Shown: positions 10,435 through 21,554 of the stretch, piece after piece
Layout of the letters: each line of letters starts with the position of its first letter
Position numbering within the stretch: the stretch's first letter is position 1
DNA from: Lentinus brumalis
Taxonomy: Eukaryota; Basidiomycota; Agaricomycetes; Polyporales; Polyporaceae
Direction of reading: 5' to 3'
DNA: 64,000 nt
Assembly (NCBI GenBank): GCA_001792895.1
Contig: MARA01000017.1
Location: forward strand, 248,001-312,000
The notes under the pieces: generated by a model
The model's input: the letters and a program-made list of their open reading frames with translations, nothing else
Databases searched by the model: none
Told to the model about the DNA's origin: nothing
Position numbers and translations under genes: made by a program

Positions 10435-13400
10435 TCAGAGTCGCTCTTCCTCAATATCATACTCCATCAGCTGCGCCTCCATGCTCCAGTGGAAGGAAGC
10501 ACGTCCTTCCGCTGTGCGAGCTCTCTCAAGGAGTGACGGCCGCACCTCCTCGAAGCGCTTCTTCAGCTCTTTGGCATGCGCTTCAATCTTGCAGAGAAAT
10601 CCGATGTAACGAATCACGTCCTCTTCTTCGGACAAGTCGAACCGGTGTTGGAGGATGCCACAATCCACGATGTAAGTGCACTGTTCGGACATGTGATGAG
10701 ATTCGTGTAGATATTGTCTGCGTAGGGAGACAGACGTACCTGATGTGCCGACGAATACCAAGCTTGGAGAGCAACAGCGAAACGACCATACGTTGCTAGA
10801 CCGTATATTGGGAAGTCGGTGATCCCAAGCGCGGCTAGGAAGCGTACGACACTGACGCAAGCCAAGCGTTGTTCGGTGGCCATCGCGTCATATAATCCGG
10901 ACCCATCGTCCTGATGCGTGATCAGGAGAACAGGCAAAATCAAAGATTGTCCTGACGCAAGGATGTTAACTTTCGACGACCATCGTCGTAAGACTCGCCA
11001 CTCACCTCGAAGTTCGCACCCTTTGAAGAAAGAGAGTGCGCTCAATAGCTCTTTTGCGACGTTGCATCCTACTACGGAGGTGAGATGCTCCTGTAGGTCT
11101 TCGACTTCCAAGGTGACCGCAGCGTCTAAAGTTGCGGTCAGAGGGTACCGGCTCAAGCGTTGTCGAAATGCGCTGGAGAGTGCGCTGCGCTCTGCTTGAT
11201 ACACCTCGACGTCCTCAAGCTGTTTGTAAAGCCTCCTCCTAATGGACCAGAGCCCATCAGCAACGGCGTGCAAATGAGTAGACGCCCTTGCGATCTCATC
11301 TGCTCTTTGCTTGTTTTCTCCTGCCAGTGTACCAGCAGCGATCACGAGTCCCGCCAAGAGCTCCGACGTTAGGGCCGCCGCACTGCGATCTAGACGGTCA
11401 CAGAATCCAAGGTACAGCAGCACACCTTCACCCAAGTTGCGGAGCGCTGCACTGTCTGACATAGCCAACTGCTGTTGCATGCCTATCCAATTGTCGAATG
11501 CAATGCACCGAGAGAGTCGCACGTCCGAGCATTCCCTGATATGCGCGTATGAGTACACCAGCGTAGGATCGCTCAAAAGGTTGCAATGATGCTACGCGCC
11601 TGTATGTACCATGCATCGCCGACTCCGTGTTGGTTCCGCGCTGACTTTGCGTCCAGTACCAACTTGTTATGTGATCCCATAGGCGACAAGAGGTTGTCCC
11701 GGAAGCGTCGTATCGCAGAGAGGAGTCGTCCATGTGGTCTAGTATGACTGCCTCGCGTACAAGAGCCACCAAAGCCTCGAGCGAAGCGGCATGCAAAGGA
11801 TCATGATGCAGAGACCACAATGCAGGACCGAATTCTCCCTGATCTCGCTACCGATGGGCATAGATTTATCAGATACCTGAAGGCCTTTTGAAGAGACTGA
11901 AAGAGATCTCCTACTGACCGGATCAGCTCCTCGAGCTGCATAAGATAAAAATTGCAGGAACTCTTCTGGCTTGCTGCGATCGTCAAGGAAGCCAACGCGA
12001 TCACGGTTGAACCAAGGAGGCGACAGAACTGGGAGGACCTGCTGGTCGAGCGACCACTCCGTAATGGTCGGGTTTTCAAAGCTTAGGTGTGCCCTGGGGG
12101 AAAACCTATGCACGACGGGCGTGTGAGCGTGTCTCTGGGATCCGGACTGTAGTACTTACATCTGATTCGAGCCATCTGCCCAAGGGAAGCTGGTTGATGG
12201 TGGAGAGTCAGAACGCTTGAGACACCTGGAGGGTGCATGAAGGATCACCGTTCCCTTATTCGCGTGGGATCGCCGCTGCGAGCCGATAGTCTGAGACCAT
12301 CAGTTCAGGGTGTTGACGCCAGACACAGGGAACCGAGCTCACCGATGCCCCACAACCTCTTGATTCCACATCATGACGCGCGAGGTTAGCCCGTGGACAT
12401 CGCGAGATCGGGTGTTGTCTCTAATGCCGGTGTATGTGTCTGCCAACCTGTCATACTCCGCCCTATAGAGTTCTTCCAGATGTCGTCCTACCCGAGTAAG
12501 GAAGTTGGCGAGAGCCACGGCATCATGCGGGTCGTCCAGTTCAAACGCATCACAGGGATGCGTCGACGAGCCTTGCATGCGCAGCGCAATGTGACGGGTT
12601 ACCTGGAGCAACGCTGACATGGAAGAGACAAAACTCGCAGGTGATAGCGAAATGACTCACTGTGTCTCCGTCCCGTTCGGACCATCCGAACAGAATTCGG
12701 CATACTGGTCGACCGCTGCCCTTGAGTTCACTGAACGAGAGCCCTATGACCGGAGCATCGAAGTCGGACCTCTCTAAAGCAGTATTCATGAGTGAGACTA
12801 TCTCGTCCTCGGCAGATATGCAGCAAATTGGCGCAAGAGGACCGCTAGTCTCGTCGAACGCTGTGAGCAAGGTGTCCAATCGAGTCTGAGCTGGGATGTA
12901 GCTGCTTCGTTCCTCAAGACACAAATCGTCGTCTCCGGCGTTGTCTATGCGAATTGGTTAACAAAGGAATACGTTGGATGACAGGGGGCGGGACCTGGCG
13001 GGACATACCTGAGCCTCCTGCGGGAGAGCTTGCGCCGAGGTCATCATTGATATCAGTCTCTGCATCAGATTCGATGGACCCCGAGTAAAAAATGGCGGAG
13101 CTCTCGTCTGTCGCTACACGAAGATCCTCCATGTCTGTAAGGTTGCTGTCCTGGTCGTCCGGGGCCCCAGGAAGACAGACAGATTCGGGCGGAGGCTTGA
13201 TGTCTGGCAACGCAGCGCGTGGTCAGTATATGGATTCTGCGACGAATTCAATCGAGTGCTACTGCTCAAGATCTGGTTCACAAGACACTATCGCTGAGGA
13301 AGTTGGGTAACTTCGAGTACCCTTGTAGTGATCTTCGTGTAGATGAGCGGGGAACGCTCGGAAAGCCGCATGGGTTTCTATCCGCACCCAACCTGACTAC

Positions 13401-13999
13401 CCGACCCGCTTCACAACCTAATTAAAACGCTGACCTTGGCCTAAGGGTAGCACAGCTATCATTCTGCGCTTTCTGAATAATTGGTCGACATTCAATGAAC
13501 TTGTTGTCCGGAGACGATCGCACTCGGACTCGGAATAGTCAGAGCTGTGAAATTGGCGATGTATGAGAGTCAGTACTGCAGCCGTAATGAATGATAGAGT
13601 CGCGTACATTATACGGAGGTCCTTGATCGTCCCTCTTAACAAGGACGACAACAACATCTTCCACGAATCGTCACTGGACCGATGCGAGGTTTGCAGATAA
13701 GCATAGAAGGAGTTCATGACGGACATGTGTTCCTGCGTGGTTCCTGCCAATTGCTCATAAGTATGTGACCATCGTAGTTATGGCATACATTGGAACGGCA
13801 TTTGAGACTCACCGGTAACGCATGTCCTCGGATGGGTAGCATCTGCACTGTCGGAACGTGCCTCGAGCGGTTCCATATGACGTGCTATATCCCTGATGTC
13901 AGCAGTGGGCCACTCCTCGTTGGTCCCTAGGTTGTGTAGGACGACTCCAGTTGACACTGCTCGCGCACAGAGTGCATCTTCGGACGATACTGCCGCCAT
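10435..13999 (-). CDS. Uncharacterised basidiomycete protein, tandem paralogue B
   Basis: Second copy of the same family, 180 bases upstream of paralogue A in the same direction. It starts at the ATG at 13999 (reading MAAVSSEDALCARAVS, then EWPTADIRDIARH) and ends with MEYDIEEERL. The same blocks appear in order: GTTQEHMSVMNSFYAYL, GPLAPICCISAEDEI, APVIGLSFSELKG, WSLDQQVLPVLSPPWF, FLDDRSKPEEF, LSRCIAFDNW, a 150-residue helical segment with several Arg/Glu pairs, and LAALGITDFPIYGLATYGRF followed by RFDLSEEEDVIRYIGFL. It lacks the acidic tail of A. The two proteins are clearly homologous but far from identical, so the duplication is old. Many short introns are needed to join the blocks; exact exons were not resolved. 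Function unknown. Confidence 0.6.
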
Positions 14000-14672
14000 A
14001 CGTAAACACAGAGAGGGTAATGTGTTGTCTGCCGCCCGGATAGTACTTATGGTGTCGAGACCGCGGGCGTGCCACTGGTAGAGAGGAGAACTCGGTGATG
14101 CAGAGGGAGGAGGAGGGGTTGTCGGAGCCGTGAGCCAGAGGGACTTCTATCCAGTTAAGCGACGATCGTAAGTTCAACTTGCGAGCGAGCAAGCGAGCGC
14201 GCTCGGGTACCCGCGCGCGAGTATCTCAGATCCAGTGGCTAGATCTGAGATCTGAACTATCGGATATCGACGTGGTTCACTGAATGACTGCGGTCGACTT
14301 GGGCTCAACGTCAACTTCTATCAACATGTTAAACCACAACTGGCGCCCTAAGCAGGAACGAAGCACTTACCACATGCCTTTACCGCATTCCCGCCGTTTA
14401 AAGATTACTTGAGGAGAGGGAGACATGCAAATTGATACATTCGAAACATGCGACACGACGAAGACGACACATGACAGCATTAGTACAGCAGGTACGATAT
14501 CTGAGGGAATACATTTTTGTCGGAAACTTCGGCTCTACTCGCACACACCAGCATCGTAAAACACAAAGTCCATTTTCGTCCGCGAAGGCGTCCAGACTCC
14601 ATAGTCCTTCCTTTTCAGTCCGAGTTCGAGAACGCTGCGAGCAGCTTTTGAGCACAACCGCGAGTGCTGGGT
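14000..14672. other. Region upstream of paralogue B and downstream of the Rua1-type gene
   Basis: Contains the likely promoter of paralogue B (about 14000-14300) and the 3' end of the regulator gene. It holds GAGCGAGC repeats near 14185-14200 and two neighbouring AGATCTGAGATCT-like palindromes near 14228-14255. No gene recognised. Confidence 0.4.
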
Positions 14673-16913
14673 CTAGTCCATGTCGTCCTCATGCACCGAC
14701 TCGCCCTCCGCGTCTTCATCGCCCGCCTCCTGTGCAGCGACGACCGCGCGGAACACGTCGTCCTCGACGAAGATGTCGCACTCGCCGTCTATCGTTGAGC
14801 CCTGGTGGCAGGTAGCAGCGTGCTTCCACCTGCGCGTCACGAGAATAAGTCCGACTATGTTCCCCGATTTCGAGGAACGAACGACGCGTACCAGAAGATC
14901 TCCTTGACCTTCGAGGGCACGTCCTTGATGCCTTCGACGGGGGCCCACTTCTTGCACTTGTGGCATTTGCCCTCCATGATCTGCGTCTTCTCGTGCTTTC
15001 CCGGGTTCGCGCGCGAAACAGTGCGGAACCCAATGGGAGGCGAGAACGGACGGCCGGTCGAGGGGGAGATGCCTGCAGAAGATTAGATGGCCAGGTTCTG
15101 TCCCTAACGATAGGCGGAAGTGTGTACCATGAGCGTACTGCATGTGATAGCTGCCAGCTTTGTCAATATACATCGCGAGGAGAAAGATGGTTCAAGACTC
15201 TGAGAAAAAGGTGAGCGAGTGCGACAGTCGAAAGAACGTGAGCGAACGTACAACTTGAAAGCGGAAAACTTCATTGAAAGCCACAACTTCTTCCCATCGC
15301 CGCCACGAGCGGTTTTCTCATGACACATGGGACACAGGCCGACCTGCGCAAACGATTCTCGTTCCCCTGAGATATCCGCACGATCAAAGGATATACGCAC
15401 CTTTGTTGTCCCCCTGCCCTTCACGAACCGTGGCGTGTACAGGTCGAAGGCATCGCGGGGGGCGTTAGGGAGCGCGTCTGGAACCCTCAAAACCGAGATC
15501 TTGTGCGCACTACGAAGGAATGCCAAGAACAGTCAATGGCCCGAGCAGCGAAAGATGGGTGAGTGGAATGAAAGCATACGCAGCGAGCTCGACGTCAATC
15601 ACCGAGCTGACAGGAAAGCGCCTATAGAACAGCGGGAAGTTGTCGTGAATGGGGATCCGCAGAGGTAAAGTCCGATTCAAATAGGTCGGGGGCTCGTCAT
15701 CGTCCTGACCCTCAGAGTGTGCAGCTGCCGGCTCGGACGTCGAAGCAGGAGGTGTAGGGGCCATCGTCGACGTACGTCGCTTCTTGCGGTGAGTAGAAGG
15801 TACCTGGGCAAGGAGACGCGCCCGCTTGCGCGTCATGCGATGCACGCTAGGGTCGTAGTTCTCGTCGTCCGACTCGGACAGAGCAGGTAGAGGAGAGCTC
15901 GAGCGCTTGGCGAGGGAAGAGGAACCTCCAGGGACTGGACAGTCAGATCGAGGCCTGCCAAGTTGGTTGAGTATCTCGGTAGCGAGGGACCGTCTTGTCG
16001 TCCGCGACACGGGCATAGCGCGTGAAGACCGCCGGAGGAGTGAATCGGCAGTAGCCTTGGAGAGCATAGTGAAGGGAGATCCGAGCGCAGCGCGCGCCGT
16101 CGCAAGGCGGGCAGGAGAGCATGAAGGCGTCCGTCCGCGTGAAGTCTGAGATGAGGAAGCAGGCAGGCCGGAAAATAAAGCAGAAGGCGAAGATGGTACC
16201 GACGAGAGACTAGAAAGAGAGGAAGGAGATGATGCTCGGTAAGAGCGAGGGGTGTCGGTGATGTCTTGAGACCTCGCGTACTCGAGGAGAGACTGAAGCT
16301 TGCCTGGAGGCTCCGCTTCGTCCTCCGAATCGACTTCACAAGCAACATCGGCGGGGATGACGCTCGAATGACGAGATATAGGTGATATAGAGAGATCGCC
16401 GGCTTGCCAGTAGCCTCCTGGGGACGAGTTGAACAGCTCGTCAAAAGGTGTGCTCGGCGACAAACGCGTCATGAGTTTCGGCTCGGTTCCGGTCAAGTAC
16501 GCCTCAACGAAGAGCGGCGATCCGGACGTGCTAGCGACTGGGCGTGAAGGAGGTGACAACAGCTTCGGAGCGGTTTTGATATCTGCCGGGCTGTAGGAGT
16601 ACGAGAGTGTATCGAAAGAGTTTGACGACGAAGAGCTTGAACCGCCGGAAGATAAAGAGCAGGTACTGGGAGAAAAGAGGAAAAGATCGCCTTGTCCTGA
16701 AGGACGATAGTAGCACTCCGCCGAGGGACGTTCCTTCGGAGACGGATCTTCTGGCACCTCCGAGTCGCGCGGTCCTCGTGAGTGCAGCAATGGCAACATA
16801 CTGTATGCGCGCGTCTGAGGGTATAAGAGTGTAGTCCGACAGATTCTTGATGAAGACTGCGAGACGTGGTGGTCCCTGGAGGCTGTAGGACGCTTTCGGA
16901 ATCGTAACTGCAC
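14673..16913 (-). CDS. Transcription regulator with Rua1-type C-terminal zinc-binding domain
   Basis: Minus-strand gene with one long 5' exon and several short 3' exons. The first 380 residues are Ser/Pro-rich and look disordered, with basic patches (RKRARLL, HRKKRR) that could be nuclear signals. The conserved C-terminal part follows LPLRIPIHDNFPLFYRRFP, then FDLYTPRFVKGRGTTKVG, LCPMC, MKFSAF, YHMQYAHG, PFSPPIGFRTV, GKCHKCKKW, and KHAATCHQGSTIDGECDIFV. The spaced Cys and His pairs (CPMC, HMQYAH, CHKC, HAATCH) fit a pair of zinc-finger-like units, as in the Rua1 C-terminal family named after the Ustilago regulator of ustilagic-acid synthesis. The target genes here are unknown. The start is uncertain: ATG at 16913 or an inner ATG at 16799. 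The gene runs divergently from the p24 gene. Confidence 0.72.
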
Positions 16914-17221
16914 CGACGGGAAAGGGCGCTCGTTGGCGTGTATATGGCGTGGAGATGGCCGCGACGAGTCCTCCGGGTGTTTCGTAAAGTCTTACAGGTC
17001 GTAAACGAGCCTTGAGGACGAAAAGACCGCCGTCGAGGAAGAGCGCGGGTTGGGGGCGGGATGAAGGCCGTTTTTTGCGACTGGAGGTTTAAGTAGCGGG
17101 ACGCGTCGTTTAGCGCTGTTTGCGTGTTATTTGGCGAGCACAGCCACTGTCGCTGGAAAGGGACGGGACCTGCTTATGTAACGACGTCCTTAATCCTTTC
17201 CCGGTGACACGCTCGCTGGCC
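16914..17221. promoter_or_regulatory. Divergent promoter region (Rua1-type gene and p24 gene)
   Basis: A 308-bp gap between two divergent starts. It must hold both promoters unless leader introns lie further out. No clear TATA box; several G/C-rich blocks. Confidence 0.45.
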
Positions 17222-18215
17222 ATGGCTGTCGCGCTCGCATTTCTCCTCTCATTTCTCTGCTTTCTCCAACTCGCTCTACGCACACATGCAACTGCACTGA
17301 CGACGGCGATTGGGGCTAACGAACGAATATGCTTCTATGCGGACGTGGACAAGGCGGGAGAGAAGATCGGCGTACGTGCATGGGCATCCTCAGATTACCT
17401 TCTTCGTTGACGTGGATATGTTACAGTTCTACTTCGCGGTATGTGACACGTTTTAGCTACGGGAAGGACGAAGGATGCGACGCTCTGCTATAGGTTCAAT
17501 CCGGAGGGTCGTTCGACATTGACTTCGAGGTCAAAGACCCGAACGAGAAGGTCCTCCTCGATGGACAGCGCGAACGCCAAGGCGACTATGTCCTGACAGC
17601 AAACACTGTCGGAGAATACTCCTTCTGCTTTGAGAACGACATGTCCACCCTCACCGAGAAGCTCGTCGACTTCGACATCATGGTCGAGTCCGAGCCGCGC
17701 CGCGAGCCCCCTGCGAAGCCTGGGCAGATCGCGGACCAGACGAGCGCGTTGGAGGAGAGTATCTTCAGGCTGAACGGGATGCTCATCAACATAAAGAGGA
17801 CGCAAAAATAGTGAGTGCCCCCTACCGCAGGATCTTTGGGCTGTCCCTGACATCCGCCAAGTTTCCATACGCGCGAGAACCGAGGGTTCGACACGGTCAA
17901 GGCAACCAAGAAGTGAGTCCATTCCTCTTCTCGCATGGCACCATGCGTCCTTCCTGCGACGACCGAACCTACCCATGCTCCCTAATTCCCTTCACATATT
18001 TTGTACGACGCGGCTGAACCAATCTGTCCCCTCCTCCCAGCAAACTCTTCTGGTACGCCGTCCTGGAGAGTCTCGGCGTCATTGGCATGGCTGTGTAAGT
18101 CGCTGTGCTGATTCTCCTGAAACTCGTGTTGCTGACGTGTCCCGCGCGCTGCAGTTTCCAGGTGTATGTCCTGCAGACGTTCTTCACGAAGACTGGGAGA
18201 CGATACAAGGTGTAA
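17222..18215 (+). CDS. p24/emp24/GP25L family cargo receptor
   Basis: Six exons: 17222-17371, 17427-17438, 17494-17810, 17862-17912, 18041-18094 and 18155-18215, coding for 214 residues, the normal p24 length. A signal peptide (MAVALAFLLSFLCFLQLAL) leads into a GOLD domain with the paired cysteines (RICFYADV and YSFCFEND) and the family hallmark FAVQSGGSFDIDFEV. A short helical region (FHTRENRGFDTVKATKNKLF) is followed by one transmembrane helix and the cytosolic tail FFTKTGRRYKV, with the FF motif for COPII and basic residues for COPI. Family knowledge: p24 proteins cycle between ER and Golgi and help load cargo, including GPI proteins. Exon 2 is only 12 nt (FYFA). It is closest in style to the Erp/TMED members rather than Erv25, but I leave the symbol open. 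Confidence 0.88.
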
Positions 18216-18952
18216 CTTATCTACGATCTTCACGTATGCATCCTATTATTCTCCATGATGACGGGGCCAGGTGCGATGTCAGGTTGTGATGACGCTTGAG
18301 ACAACGTCTCCTTGCGGAGATCGTTGCCTAAATCTGTCACGGCGGCGAGTCGCGTACCTCCTCCAGAGCCGATTCCCTCGACATGCACCGCGTCATGAAC
18401 CGTTTGCACGGGCCGTCCTTGAGCCATCCTCAAATCGACATCTTTGACCCAACTCTAACCACCCCAAATGCTGCGTCTCACTTCTTTGCTCCTGACGATG
18501 TCATGACAGCCCCAGATGAGACTTGCTAGGTCCAGGTCTCTGTGTAGCTATGAATGGCTTATGCTGGGATGGCGTGTTGGCGACTGTTCTGGCGTGCTCC
18601 AGACTGGCCCGAGTGTAGTACACATGGATGTTCACATTGTCTTGCATCCGTAGCGACTGTAAAATACAGGAATCGTCCTCGGTCTCCAGAAATAAGGAAA
18701 TAACAATTTGGCACGTAATGCATCGAATGTCCCGGCGTTTCCGACCGGAGCAGGCGTGCCAATGGAAGAAACATCGCCGCACAGCAACGCACAGGGTATC
18801 TCATTTCTGGGTTCATGCGAAAAGGACACCTTCGACCCAAGTGTCCTTGGAACGTCACGGTCCCCACGCACGGGCCGCAGTGTATGTCTTCCTGCCGGTC
18901 CAAAATCGCCGTCGTGCAGGCTTTCACTGACACAGACTGACACCCGTAATCA
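18216..18952. other. Convergent intergenic region
   Basis: About 740 bp between the ends of the p24 gene (plus) and the HNH-like gene (minus). Short open frames only; no motifs, no repeats. Probably 3' UTRs and spacer. Confidence 0.4.
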
Positions 18953-20461
18953 CTAGTCAGCGTCCAGGGCATCATCGCAGTCAGGGAGCGTGGAGCCATG
19001 CGAACACGTCGAGATCTGAGGGTTCTCCGCCTTGTAGGTCGCCGCCAACCTTCCGATACGCACAGTGTCAGGGTGCGACTGGACCCAAGTGTCAGGCGGG
19101 TCCTCGACCTCCTCAGCTATATGAGAATATTAGCGGGATAGACATGTGTCACGCAGGGAGAGAAGAACGCACTGAAATTCGGATAGATTCTCTTCCAATC
19201 CGCCTCCCATTTCTTCTCATCGAATCCCTCCATGTAGGACGCGACTGACCCGCTGGATGCAGTCGTGGACGGCAATTGCGCTGGGCCCTTCATCGCTGAA
19301 GATGATCAAGTATCAGCACACAAGACAGCAGTACGAAGGGCAGTGACAATGGTAATACCTGCTGCTGCAGCTGCTGCGTGAGGTGACAGGGTAGCCTGAG
19401 TGCAGATAGGGGTGAGCTTAGGAACCTACTCACATGGGTCTTCATTACTGGGTCTCTTGGAGTTTGACTTCTGCGGAACTGTCGACGTGATCTCGGCGGA
19501 GACGGAAACGGCTTCCCCCTCCAAGGCGGCGCGCGGAGGATGATGTTATAAGCAAACCGCGCATATAGGAAGACTGCGCTCGTGCGCTGATGCATTGTGA
19601 CAGGCCTCTGGTGGAGGAGGTCCGTGTAATCGGGATCGGCGTCCGATACAGAGTACGCCGCGTAGTCTCTGGTAGACGCATTGATTGGGTAGAAGACGAA
19701 GCTTCCTCGGTCGAAGCATGCGCGTACGTCGCTGCGTAGCGAGCCTCCATTCGAAGTATCGTTGATTCCAGACCGCGGTTCGAGGCAGTAATTCGGCCCG
19801 TTGTTGGCGTCGAACCAGGCGTGTTCTTCCTTCGGCACGTAGCGGGCGTTGTCCAAAGCTTAGGCCAGAAAGACTCAACATTCAATAGGTCATAGAGCCA
19901 AAGGATGCTAAAGAACGCACAGGTAGCAAATTGTGTCACAATGCAGCCTAGGTCGAAAGCCTTCACTGAAGATGACATCACTGAGGGCAATCTTGCGAAA
20001 CGCGCCTTGATTTCCGATTGCGCATCTAATGTCTCGTTACACTGCCAGTGAACAGGAAGGGGCACCGGGAGCGTCCACGCGTCGAAGACGGAGACGACGG
20101 GGTACTGGTTTGTGGGTCCCGGGTCCGCTGCGATGTGATAGAAGTATGTCGACGCCGCCAGGAGCTTGTCGTCTGCCCCTACCGCGAGCGGAGTGTGGCC
20201 ATCGCGGCTTGTGGACAAGAAGCCTTCCGAGTTGTTTGTCCTGATGCGACATGCATCCAGGACGAGGCGCAAGTTGACACCACCCTGCTGAGGTTGGTCG
20301 GCAGGTATATCGACACGATCAAAAGCGGGCAGCTTCAACAGAGGGTATTCTTGGAGGTAGCCAGGATGTAGGATAAGCACGTATCCGTGAAGTCGGATTT
20401 CGGGCTCAGCTGGACGTCGCAGGGGCTCTCGGAGAGTCATCGCACCGCGGTGGAGACTCAT
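18953..20461 (-). CDS. HNH_2-type nuclease-like protein, likely degenerate active site
   Basis: Minus-strand gene of several exons. The N-terminal part (YPLLKLPAFDRVDI, LVLDACRIRTNNSEGFLS, TYFYHIA, FDAWTLPVPLPVHWQ) matches the leader region of the large mushroom family of HNH_2 proteins. The nuclease-like core follows: CIVTQFATSLDNARYVPKEE, then AWFDANN, then SLRSDVRACFDRGSFVFYP and LYARFAYNI. The C-terminal exons give MEGFDEKKWEADWKRIYPNF and the end TLPDCDDALDAD. In the family the core usually reads C-x-x-(S/T)-x(5-6)-C-x-x-AH-x-VP and LR-x-D-x-H; here the AH histidine is Arg, the later histidine is Arg, and the second cysteine is Ser. It may therefore be an inactive relative. Role unknown; the family is often lineage-expanded. 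Confidence 0.7.
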
Positions 20462-21554
20462 CTCTCAAGTTAAGTACTTGGCGGTCGGAGAGGAGAAGTG
20501 CGGCCGCAACAGACTGTAACGTCCTCGCCCTGCTGTATATGCATGGATGGCAGACCGCGCTCTCTGTACACGAGCCCTCTGTGATATCATATTAATCTCT
20601 CTGAACATCTGTATATACGAACACGTACTGTACGACCACAATGAATGCCACGAGTTGGCGAACGTGATATACTTCGATACGTACTACAGTATGCTTTCCA
20701 GTGCTGACTCTTCAAAGCTAATAGCGGACTCCTGGACGGCGCTATAATTATATGAGAGGCTTGACTAACAATTCTTTTGCTTGAGAAGAGTGACGCGTTG
20801 ACTTCATGATCCTATAGAACCAACCTGCGTTGTCGACGGTAGTAAGTACTTCCATGGCCTAAGTACATACGCCGGCGCTCGCTTCGCCGCGGAGCTCGAA
20901 ATGTGTTTCGGAGATGATCCGTGTGGACCTACCAATGGGTCGGCGATCAAACCATTTGCCGTGGCCATCAATCGGAGTCGCTCGGTCGATGAAACTACTG
21001 TGGCTGAGTGGCTGAGCTCAGTAACTCAGTACAGTAAGTGCTCGCCTCCCCAGCTGGTAGGAAGTGTTTGTACGAGGACGAAAGGCAGACTAGTTTGGGG
21101 TCGTTGACTGTTGAGGTTTCGCAGGGCACGAGGGAGGCTCACGTGCGCTGTCGCGCGCTGCGACGCGCGCGAGGAGTCGGTGCGCGCGCGCTCCTCTCTC
21201 CCGCCACTATCTCTTGACCATCTCGGTGTGCATCGTACGTGCTGTCCAGACCGCCCGCTCGCTCACATTCATCGCCTGAGTACTTGCCGACGCAGATGGA
21301 ACCGCTTAGGATACGCGCGCCGACACGCGAAGGCGATAAGGAGCTGGGATGGGGCGCGGGAGACCCTAAGCTGGATGCCCCGCGGTCGGCTCGGATCATA
21401 GCAGGTCAGGTCTCGCGACGTCCCCGCCGTGACCGTGTCTGCTTGACGCCTCCGACACCCGTTCATCATTCATAAGTGAGACGACGGCGCGCTCGACTCT
21501 CTCATAGACCACCACTACTCCAGTCGTCGGCTGGGATCCACATGTAAACTCACT
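20462..21554. other. Divergent intergenic region; left edge of the tandem array
   Basis: From 20462 to about 21200 the sequence is unique, with an AT-rich part (20570-20760). From about 21200 to 21554 it is the AASS promoter, which recurs at about 30337-30701 and 39342-39706; a shared stretch runs from GTGCATCGTAC to the start codon. The left repeat edge lies in a CG-rich run (GCGCGCGCG) near 21170-21195. No gene recognised. Confidence 0.5.
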
